From Aquincola sp. (GTDB lineage Bacteria > Pseudomonadota > Gammaproteobacteria > Burkholderiales > Burkholderiaceae_C), in assembly GCA_029884035.1 (NCBI GenBank), contig JAOUIM010000214.1, forward strand, positions 1-6,474: a stretch of 6,474 bases of DNA. Reading direction: 5' to 3'. Positions within the stretch are counted from its first letter, which is position 1. Every line of letters begins with the position of its first letter. Position numbers and translations under genes: made by a program. This document shows, one piece after another, positions 1 through 6,474 of the stretch. The notes under the pieces were generated by a model. The model saw only the letters and a list, made by a program, of their open reading frames with translations, ran no database searches and was not told where the DNA came from.

Positions 1-1
1 G

Positions 2-1581
<1,580 letters not shown>

Positions 1582-1599
1582 AGACAATAGGGCACGGAC

Positions 1600-1899
1600 A
1601 TGCAACCCAACATCGGCGCCGGTCTGAGCTGGATGGCCTGGACCTGGCAGACCGCTCTGTTCTTCGGCGTGATCGTGCTGCTGCTGGTGGCGATGACGCT
1701 GTGGGAGATCCGCAAGCCTGGCGGCGGCGAGCGGCGCGGTGTGCTGGGTCTGGTCACCACGCGCGGCGACCGCCTGTTCATCTCGCTGCTCGCAGCCGGC
1801 TACGTCCACCTGCTGTGGCTGGCTTTTTTCGGCACGCCCTTGTGGGGCGCGAGCGCGCTGGCGCTGACGCTCGCGCTGCTGGTGTTCCGCTACGTCTGA
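1600..1899 (+). CDS. DUF2160 family small membrane protein of the glycerol transporter operon
   Basis: A 99-residue predicted inner-membrane protein with three hydrophobic segments near 14-36, 58-77 and 81-97. A basic loop (IRKPGGGERRG, 37-47) separates the first two. The C-terminal half, GYVHLLWLAFFGTPLW at 67-82 followed by a final helix ending FRYV, matches the DUF2160 pattern as I recall it. Members of this family usually sit in glycerol ABC importer operons after the second permease; I recall the name glpU from Rhizobium but leave the symbol blank. Biochemical function is unknown: it might assist assembly or stability of the permease complex. It starts 18 bases after glpQ, with AGGG at 1589-1592 seven bases before the ATG. 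The substrate-binding protein that often follows is absent from this strand. Confidence 0.85.
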   Translation: MQPNIGAGLSWMAWTWQTALFFGVIVLLLVAMTLWEIRKPGGGERRGVLGLVTTRGDRLFISLLAAGYVHLLWLAFFGTPLWGASALALTLALLVFRYV

Positions 1900-1920
1900 G
1901 GCCGCGCGGCCTCGGCCGCG
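1898..1920 (+). repeat. Overlapping GC-rich inverted repeats after the DUF2160 gene
   Basis: GAGGCCGCGCGGCCTC (1898-1913) is a perfect 16-base palindrome that begins within the TGA stop. It could form a 6-bp stem with a GCGC loop. Its right arm also pairs with the next bases: CGCGGC (1905-1910), loop CTCG, GCCGCG (1915-1920). The two hairpins exclude each other. No T-run follows, so this is not a standard intrinsic terminator. It could slow decay or weaken read-through at the operon end, or be chance in GC-rich DNA. Confidence 0.45.
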
Positions 1921-1939
1921 ATCCCTGGATCGACCGGGC

Positions 1940-1956
1940 GCTGGCAAGGCGCCAGC
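1940..1956 (+). repeat. Short hairpin upstream of the DMT transporter gene
   Basis: GCTGGC-AAGGC-GCCAGC is a 6-bp stem with a 5-base loop, ending 18 bases before the next start codon. No T-run follows it. Role unknown; with the palindrome at 1898 it occupies much of the 75-base spacer between the glycerol importer genes and the DMT permease. Confidence 0.35.
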
Positions 1957-1974
1957 AGCGATACTGCGCGCCGC

Positions 1975-2955
1975 ATGACGCCACGCCACGCGCTTCTGTC
2001 AGGCACCCTGTTCGCACTCGCCGCCGGCCTCATGTGGGGACTGGTCTTCGTCGCGCCCCTGCTGCTGCCCGATTACCCGCCGGCGCTGCTATCGTTTGCG
2101 CGTTATCTCGCTTTCGGCCTGATCGCGCTGCCGCTGGCGTGGCTCGATCGGGCGCGCCTCGCGCAGTTGGCACGTGCCGACTGGATCGAGGCGCTCAAGC
2201 TGTCGCTGGTCGGCAACCTGCTGTACTACCTGTGCCTGGCCGCTGCGATCCAGCGCGCCGGTGCACCGTTGCCGACGATGATCATCGGCGCGTTGCCGGT
2301 GGTGATCGCGATCACGTCGAACCTGCGCGATCACGCACGCGACGGCCGGCTGCCGTGGGCGCGACTCGCGCCGTCGCTGCTGCTGATCGGCACCGGCCTG
2401 GCCTGCGTCAACCACGACGAGATGAGCCACCTGGGGACTGACGTCGACCTTGCGCGATATGTCCAAGGGGCGTTGCTTGCGGTGGGTGCGGTGGCATGCT
2501 GGACCTGGTACCCGATCCGCAATGCCGACTGGCTGCGCGCGCACTCGGACCGCTCGCCCGGCGCCTGGGCCACGGCGCAGGGCATCGCCACCCTGCCGCT
2601 TGCCGCGGTGGGCTTTGCCATGTGGTGGGGCTGGACCGCGCTTGGTGCGTCGGCGTTTCCAATGCCACTGGGTACGACGCCGCTGAAGTTCGTTGGCCTG
2701 ATGCTCGTGATCGGCCTGTTCGCGTCGTGGCTGGGCACGCTGTGCTGGAACGCTGCGAGCCAGCGGCTGCCCACGACGCTGTCAGGGCAGCTGATCGTCT
2801 TCGAGACGCTCGCGGCGCTGGTCTATGCGTACCTGCTGCGCGGCAGCGCGCCTGGCATGCCGACGTTCATCGGCATCGCACTGCTGGTCGGCGGTGTCGC
2901 CTGGGCGCTGCGCGTGCGGCCCGATCCGATCGCGGCCGAGGTGCACGCAGCGTAA
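1975..2955 (+). CDS. EamA/DMT-superfamily permease
   Basis: Complete 326-residue inner-membrane protein of the drug/metabolite transporter superfamily. It has about ten helices arranged as two five-helix halves (roughly 7-147 and 163-314), each ending in a tightly packed hydrophobic run, as expected for tandem EamA domains. Visible marks are MWGLVFVAPLLLPDYPP (20-36) after helix 1, SFARYLAFGL (40-49) in helix 2, a polar linker at 148-162, and a C-terminal SGQLIVFETLAALVYAYLLRG segment (270-290) typical of the family. Such proteins usually export amino acids, metabolites or drugs; substrate cannot be told from sequence. The ATG at 1975 gives a normal N-terminus, but I see no Shine-Dalgarno sequence. 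GATACT at 1960-1965 resembles a -10 box without a well-spaced -35. The gene shares a strand with the glycerol block but has no obvious functional tie to it, and it converges on the small gene at 2968. Confidence 0.88.
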   Translation: MTPRHALLSGTLFALAAGLMWGLVFVAPLLLPDYPPALLSFARYLAFGLIALPLAWLDRARLAQLARADWIEALKLSLVGNLLYYLCLAAAIQRAGAPLPTMIIGALPVVIAITSNLRDHARDGRLPWARLAPSLLLIGTGLACVNHDEMSHLGTDVDLARYVQGALLAVGAVACWTWYPIRNADWLRAHSDRSPGAWATAQGIATLPLAAVGFAMWWGWTALGASAFPMPLGTTPLKFVGLMLVIGLFASWLGTLCWNAASQRLPTTLSGQLIVFETLAALVYAYLLRGSAPGMPTFIGIALLVGGVAWALRVRPDPIAAEVHAA

Positions 2956-2967
2956 CGACGGGCGACT

Positions 2968-3066
2968 TCAGGTCAGGCTGGACACGAAGACGATGAGCAG
3001 GCCGAAACAGGCACCGAGCGTGCTGGCGATGGCCGCGCGCAACGCGAAGGACGAGTCGTCGAACAT
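2968..3066 (-). CDS. Small single-helix membrane protein, 32 residues
   Basis: A short ORF with no family I recognise. The ATG at 3066 is preceded by GGGAGG with an ideal 8-base spacing, the best ribosome binding site in the window. The product begins MFDDSSFALRAA and continues as an unbroken hydrophobic segment (about 11-30, ASTLGACFGLLIVFVSS), ending in Leu-Thr. It has an acidic start, one Arg (residue 10), and a probable single inner-membrane helix with a small-residue TLGACFG stretch. The same frame extends upstream to 3198, but that part looks like ordinary non-coding GC-rich sequence and has no ribosome site. It lies 161 bases after the glycolate-cluster oxidoreductase on the same strand and ends 12 bases from the converging DMT gene. 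Similar tiny membrane proteins can be regulators or stabilisers of larger membrane complexes; none is shown here. Real translation is likely but unproven. Confidence 0.6.
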   Translation of the reverse strand: MFDDSSFALRAAIASTLGACFGLLIVFVSSLT

Positions 3067-3227
3067 GGTGTGGGCCTCCCTGTGCGACGCATGTTGCACG
3101 GCCCGAACGAGCAGTGCACGGCCGTCCTGCACCCAGTCGCGGGTCGCGTGACCGATGCACGAAGCCCTCGTAACCGCCGATGGCGCTCCGCGCGCCAATC
3201 GTGTGCGCTGTTGCGAACTGTGAATGG
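3067..3227 (-). other. Intergenic leader between the FAD oxidoreductase and the small ORF
   Basis: A 161-base gap, the longest non-coding stretch in the window. It contains a 6-bp hairpin at 3181-3197 (TGGCGC, 5-base loop, GCGCCA) without a following T-run, and a direct repeat TGCACGGCC at 3095-3103 and 3115-3123, spaced exactly 20 bases. I find no convincing -35/-10 pair, tRNA or riboswitch. It may hold the end of the glc transcript and the promoter of the small gene, but neither can be placed. Confidence 0.4.
3075..3080 (-). promoter_or_regulatory. Strong ribosome binding site of the 32-residue ORF
   Basis: Read on the minus strand this is GGGAGG, eight bases before the ATG at 3066. It decides the short start over the longer open frame that begins at 3198. 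Confidence 0.65.
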
Positions 3228-4352
3228 CTAGCCGTGAAGTGCTGCCACCACCGCATCGCCGATCGCGAATGACGCCGTGAGCCCGGGTGACTCAATGCCG
3301 AACAGGTTCACGAGCCCTGCCACGCCATGCTGCGCCGGACCTTGCAGAACGAAGTCCGCCGCCGGCTCCTGCGGCGCGTGGATCTTGGGCCGCATGCCGC
3401 TGTAGGCCGGTTGCAGCGCGTCCTCGGGCAGCGCGGGCCAGTAGCGACGGATGTCGCGTGCAAAGGTCTCGGCGCGCGAGGCATCGACCGCGTAATCGAG
3501 CGGCGCATCAGCGATCTCCTCAGGCAGCCATTGCACGTCGGGGCCGAAGCGGCCCTGGCCCGCGAGATCGATCGTGTAGTGCGTTCCCAACCCGTCCTTC
3601 GGCGGGATCGGGTAGACGAGGCGCGAGAACGGCGCACGCCCGGCGAGCACGAAGTAGTTGCCCTTGCACGGTCTCGTCTTTGGCACATGGCGCGGATCGA
3701 GGCCTTCGATGCGCCAGGCCACTCGGCTCGCATCGAGCCCGGCGCTGTTGACCAGCACTCGCGTGCGCAACCGCATCGGCTCAATGCCCGCCACCTCGAC
3801 CTCGAAACCACCGCCGGGCTCGGCCCGGGCGGCGACGAAGGGGGCGTGGAAAGCGAACATCGCGCCGCGTTCTTCGGCGTCACCCTGCAGCGCCAGCATG
3901 TAGGCATGGCTGTCGATGATGCCGGTCGAGGGTGAATGCAGCGCGGCAACCGCCCGCACCGCGGGCTCCATGGCCCGCGCGTGCGCGCCGTCGATCATGC
4001 GCACGTCGGTCACGCCATTGGCCTGGGCCTTGGCAAGCAGTGCGTGGAGCGCGGGGCGCTCGTCGTCGCCGGTGGCCACTACGAGCTTGCCGCAGCGCCG
4101 ATGCCCGATGCCACGCGCGGCACAGTACGCGTACAAGCGCTCGCGGCTGTCGACGCACCAGCGCGCCTTGAGCGAACCCTGCGGGTAGTACAGGCCGGCG
4201 TGGATTACCTCGCTGTTGCGCGAGCTGGTCACGGTGCCGATGCCCTCGGCGGCGTCGATCACGACCACCTCGTGGCCTTCCTGCGCCAGCGCGCGCGCGC
4301 TGGCCAGGCCGATCACGCCGGCACCGACGACCAGTGCATCGACCGAGTCCAC
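3228..4352 (-). CDS. FAD-dependent oxidoreductase, L-2-hydroxyglutarate oxidase-like (DAO family)
   Basis: A 374-residue flavoprotein of the D-amino-acid-oxidase fold. The N-terminal Rossmann motif GAGVIG (10-15) and the acidic residue ending the second strand (Asp33) bind the ADP part of FAD. TSSRNSEVIHAGLYYPQGSLKA (positions 42-63, with Asn45, His50 and Gly52) is close to the signature of bacterial LhgO and human L2HGDH. VLVNSAGL (199-206), HYTIDLAGQGRFGPDVQW (258-275), RPKI (321-324) and LVNLFGIESPGLTAS (347-361) match the wider bacterial subfamily usually annotated NAD(P)/FAD-dependent oxidoreductase. The likely reaction is oxidation of an L-2-hydroxyacid to a 2-oxoacid; the true substrate is unknown. 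The start is a GTG two bases after the glcF stop, with no in-frame ATG nearby, and it gives the standard N-terminus. The spacing implies co-translation with glcF. No transmembrane segment or signal peptide is seen. Confidence 0.85.
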   Translation of the reverse strand: MDSVDALVVGAGVIGLASARALAQEGHEVVVIDAAEGIGTVTSSRNSEVIHAGLYYPQGSLKARWCVDSRERLYAYCAARGIGHRRCGKLVVATGDDERPALHALLAKAQANGVTDVRMIDGAHARAMEPAVRAVAALHSPSTGIIDSHAYMLALQGDAEERGAMFAFHAPFVAARAEPGGGFEVEVAGIEPMRLRTRVLVNSAGLDASRVAWRIEGLDPRHVPKTRPCKGNYFVLAGRAPFSRLVYPIPPKDGLGTHYTIDLAGQGRFGPDVQWLPEEIADAPLDYAVDASRAETFARDIRRYWPALPEDALQPAYSGMRPKIHAPQEPAADFVLQGPAQHGVAGLVNLFGIESPGLTASFAIGDAVVAALHG

Positions 4353-4354
4353 CG

Positions 4355-5593
4355 CTACGCCAGCGCCTCGTCGAGCACCTCGATCCAGTGCCGCACCGGC
4401 GTCGTGGTGCCCGATTGCAGGTGCTGGATGCAGCCGACGTTGGCCGACAGGATGAAGCGCGCACCGTGCGGCGCCAATTGGGCGAGCTTGCGGTCACGCA
4501 GTTGCGTGGCCAGCGCCGGCTGCAGTACCGAGTAGGTGCCCGCCGAGCCGCAGCAAAGGTGCGACTCGGCCGCCAGCGCCACGTCGAAACCGAGTTCGCG
4601 AAGCAGCGACTCGACGTCGCCGCGCAACTGTTGTCCATGCTGCAGCGTGCACGGCGGGTGATAGGCCAGCTTGCCGCTGCCCTTTCGAAGCTTCGGGCGA
4701 AGGGCATCGCGCAGGCCGGGCAGCAGTTCGGACATGTCCTTGGTCATCGCACCGATGCGCCGCGCCTTGTCGGCGTATTGCGGGTCGTGCGCCAGGGCGT
4801 GGCCGTATTCCTTGACCGTGACGCCGCAGCCCGAAGCGTTCATGACGATCGCCTCGACCTTGCCCGCCGACGTAAGGCCCTCGACCAGCGGCCACCAGGC
4901 ATCGATGTTGCGGCGCATGTCGTCGCGGCCACCCTCGACATCGTCCAGGTGCGTGCGGATCGCGCCGCAGCAGCCGGCCCCGTCGGCCACCAGCGTCTGG
5001 ATGCCGGCGGCATCGAGCACGCGCGCGGTGGCGGCGTTGACGTTGGGCATCATCGACGGCTGCACGCAACCCAGAAGCATCAGCACCTTGCGCGAATGGG
5101 TGCGCGTGGGCCAGCGGTGCGCCTTCGCGTCGGCGCGCGCGGGCACCTTGGCCTTCAGCGCAGCGGGCAGCAGCGGACGCACGACCTGGCCCAACTGCAT
5201 CGCCGTGCCGAACAGCGGTGAGGTCAAGCCCTGCTTGAGCACCGTGCGCGCAAGTCGCTCCACGAGCGGCCGTTCGACCTTGGCGTCGACGACCTTGCGC
5301 CCGATGTCGACCAGGTGTCCGTACTGGACGCCGCTCGGGCAGGTGGTTTCGCAGTTGCGGCAGGTCAGGCAGCGGTCGAGGTGCTGCTGCGTCGCCCGCG
5401 TCGGTGCCTGGCCCTCGAGCACCTGCTTGATCAGGTAGATGCGCCCGCGGGGTCCGTCGAGCTCGTCCCCGAGAAGCTGGTAGGTGGGGCAGGTGGCGGT
5501 GCAGAAGCCGCAGTGCACGCACTTGCGCAGGATCGCTTCGGCCTCGGTGCCGTCGCGCGTGCCTTTGAACTCTGGGGCGAGGCTGGTTTGCAT
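4355..5593 (-). CDS. glcF: Glycolate oxidase iron-sulfur subunit GlcF
   Basis: Complete 412-residue iron-sulfur subunit of glycolate oxidase, near the roughly 405-410 usual for the family. With GlcD and GlcE it oxidises glycolate (and often D-lactate) to the 2-oxoacid and passes electrons to the membrane quinone pool. Two 4Fe-4S ferredoxin motifs are intact: CVHCGFCTATCP (25-36) and CLTCRNCETTCP (75-86). Two CCG domains follow, one with LGCVQP and GAGCCGA, the other with HPPCTLQHGQ and HLCCGSAG, ending in a conserved SANVGCIQHL stretch. The ATG directly abuts the glcE stop (TGAATG) and no Shine-Dalgarno is visible, so translation probably depends on glcE ribosomes. The stop is TAG, two bases before the GTG of the oxidoreductase. 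No defect is seen. Confidence 0.95.
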   Translation of the reverse strand: MQTSLAPEFKGTRDGTEAEAILRKCVHCGFCTATCPTYQLLGDELDGPRGRIYLIKQVLEGQAPTRATQQHLDRCLTCRNCETTCPSGVQYGHLVDIGRKVVDAKVERPLVERLARTVLKQGLTSPLFGTAMQLGQVVRPLLPAALKAKVPARADAKAHRWPTRTHSRKVLMLLGCVQPSMMPNVNAATARVLDAAGIQTLVADGAGCCGAIRTHLDDVEGGRDDMRRNIDAWWPLVEGLTSAGKVEAIVMNASGCGVTVKEYGHALAHDPQYADKARRIGAMTKDMSELLPGLRDALRPKLRKGSGKLAYHPPCTLQHGQQLRGDVESLLRELGFDVALAAESHLCCGSAGTYSVLQPALATQLRDRKLAQLAPHGARFILSANVGCIQHLQSGTTTPVRHWIEVLDEALA

Positions 5594-6474
5594 TCAGGAC
5601 AGCAGCGTCAGGCGTGCACGGTCGAAGACGCCATCGGGGTCGAACGCGTCCATCAGCGCGCGCTGGATTCGCGCCTGCGCGCCTTGCAGTGGATGGAAGG
5701 CCCCGGGGTGCTTATCCTTGGCGCGGAACAGCGTCGCGTGGCCGCCGCTGCGGGCGGCGGCATAGCGCACCGCCGCGGCGCTCTCCGCCGTGCACAGCCA
5801 GCGCTGCGCGCCACCCCATTCGATGAGCGTCTCACCCGGCAATTCGAGCGGCGCGGCGGTCTGCGGCACGGCCAGGCGCCACAGCGCGGCGCCGGCATCC
5901 TCGGCCTTGGCGGCGGCGGCGAAGTACTCGTCGCCGTGGTCGCGCAGACCGCGCCAGAAGGCGGCCGCCAGGGGGGGATCGATGATCTCGCCGCCGAGCT
6001 GGCACAGCGCTGCCTCGACGGCCGCGCGCGCCCCGGACAGGCGCACGACGAGGGTGCCGCTCCACCAAGCGCTGGCCGAGATCGGCAGCGGCTCGCCCCC
6101 CCAGGCGTTCAGCCGCTTGAGCGCATCGGCCTGGTCGCATTCGAAGCGCAGCGTCGCCGTTGCCGGCGCGACCGGCAGGACCTTGAGCGAGACCTCGCAG
6201 ATCACGCCGAGCGTGCCCATCGAACCCGCCAGCACGCGCGCCACGTCGTAGCCGGCGACGTTCTTCATCACCTGGCCGCCGAACGTGACGACCTCGCCGC
6301 GGCCGTTGAGCAATGTGGCACCGAGCACATGATCGCGTACCGCACCGGCACTCGCCCGCGCCGGCCCGGCCAGTCCCGCGGCGACCATGCCACCGACCGT
6401 GCCGCGGCCTACGTAGCGCGGCGGCTCGAACGCCAGGTGCTGGCCGCGCTCGGCCAAAGTGGTCTCGAGATCCT
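5594..6474 (-). CDS. glcE: Glycolate oxidase FAD-binding subunit GlcE (partial, N-terminus outside window)
   Basis: FAD-binding (PCMH-type) subunit of glycolate oxidase, needed together with GlcD and GlcF for activity. The window shows the last 292 codons; family members are about 350, so roughly 60 N-terminal residues lie beyond base 6474. The frame is open to the edge (Asp-Leu-Glu-Thr-Thr before the TTG at 6457), so that TTG is an internal Leu rather than the start. Visible marks are GTVGGMVAAGLAGP and RASAGAVRDHVLGATLLNGRG of the FAD domain, then GGQVMKNVAGYDVARVLAGS and GTLGVICEVSLKVLP. The C-terminus has the family-type FDPDGVFDRARL. Gene order glcE-glcF is standard, and glcD is expected just upstream. 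The coding strand carries one C7 and one G7 run (5971-5977 and 6096-6102), but the frame stays intact across both. Confidence 0.93.
   Translation of the reverse strand, partial: DLETTLAERGQHLAFEPPRYVGRGTVGGMVAAGLAGPARASAGAVRDHVLGATLLNGRGEVVTFGGQVMKNVAGYDVARVLAGSMGTLGVICEVSLKVLPVAPATATLRFECDQADALKRLNAWGGEPLPISASAWWSGTLVVRLSGARAAVEAALCQLGGEIIDPPLAAAFWRGLRDHGDEYFAAAAKAEDAGAALWRLAVPQTAAPLELPGETLIEWGGAQRWLCTAESAAAVRYAAARSGGHATLFRAKDKHPGAFHPLQGAQARIQRALMDAFDPDGVFDRARLTLLS

Noticed and set aside
1941..1965. Possible promoter for the DMT gene (CTGGCA and GATACT)
   Set aside because: The two boxes each match only 4 of 6 consensus bases and are 13 bases apart, too close for a sigma-70 promoter.
2956..2967. 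Bidirectional terminator between the converging DMT gene and small ORF
   Set aside because: The 12-base gap and its flanks contain no inverted repeat that I can find.
3181..3197. Possible intrinsic terminator after the FAD oxidoreductase gene
   Set aside because: The stem is only 6 bp and neither strand has a T-run after it.
3067..3198. Longer 76-residue version of the small ORF starting at 3198
   Set aside because: The extra 44 residues show no hydrophobic or family pattern and lack a ribosome site, while the internal ATG at 3066 has a very good one.
3880..4707. 275-codon minus-strand frame spanning the glcF-oxidoreductase junction
   Set aside because: It is out of frame with both genes and Arg/Ala/Gly/Cys-rich, with no domain or ribosome site.
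4334..5221. 295-codon plus-strand frame opposite glcF
   Set aside because: It is a shadow of a clearly functional GlcF with intact Cys motifs; its composition is Arg/Gln/Ala/His-rich and no family is recognisable.

Overview
The window looks like chromosome from a high-GC betaproteobacterium, probably of the order Burkholderiales. This is inferred from strong G/C bias at third codon positions, dense gene packing and the gene neighbourhoods (a Glp-type glycerol ABC operon and a glcEF cluster); no taxonomic marker is present. Almost all of the DNA is coding. I see no RNA gene, CRISPR array, insertion sequence, phage gene or attachment site.

Left block, plus strand (2-1899): the 3' part of a glycerol-type ABC importer operon. 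It holds permease GlpP (5' end outside the window), permease GlpQ, joined to GlpP by an ATGA overlap, and a small three-helix DUF2160 membrane protein that typically accompanies this transporter. The ATPases and probably glpD should lie upstream of the window. The substrate-binding protein often found right after the DUF2160 gene is not there. Instead a 75-base GC-rich spacer with overlapping inverted repeats leads to a complete ten-helix EamA/DMT-family permease (1975-2955).

Right block, minus strand (6474 down to 2968): GlcE (N-terminus outside the window), GlcF and an FAD-dependent oxidoreductase of the L-2-hydroxyglutarate oxidase-like DAO family. These three are separated by 0 and 2 bases and so form one translational unit. 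GlcE and GlcF, with GlcD expected just upstream, make the membrane-associated glycolate oxidase that converts glycolate to glyoxylate. The third enzyme suggests a wider 2-hydroxyacid oxidation unit. After a 161-base gap, a 32-codon single-helix protein with a strong ribosome binding site lies on the same strand and ends 12 bases from the converging DMT gene.

Most of the window is ordinary carbon-metabolism sequence, and I find no convincing undescribed defence, mobile or regulatory system. The best leads are the 32-residue membrane protein, the oxidoreductase fused translationally to glcEF, the DUF2160 protein of unknown function, and the missing binding-protein gene next to it.
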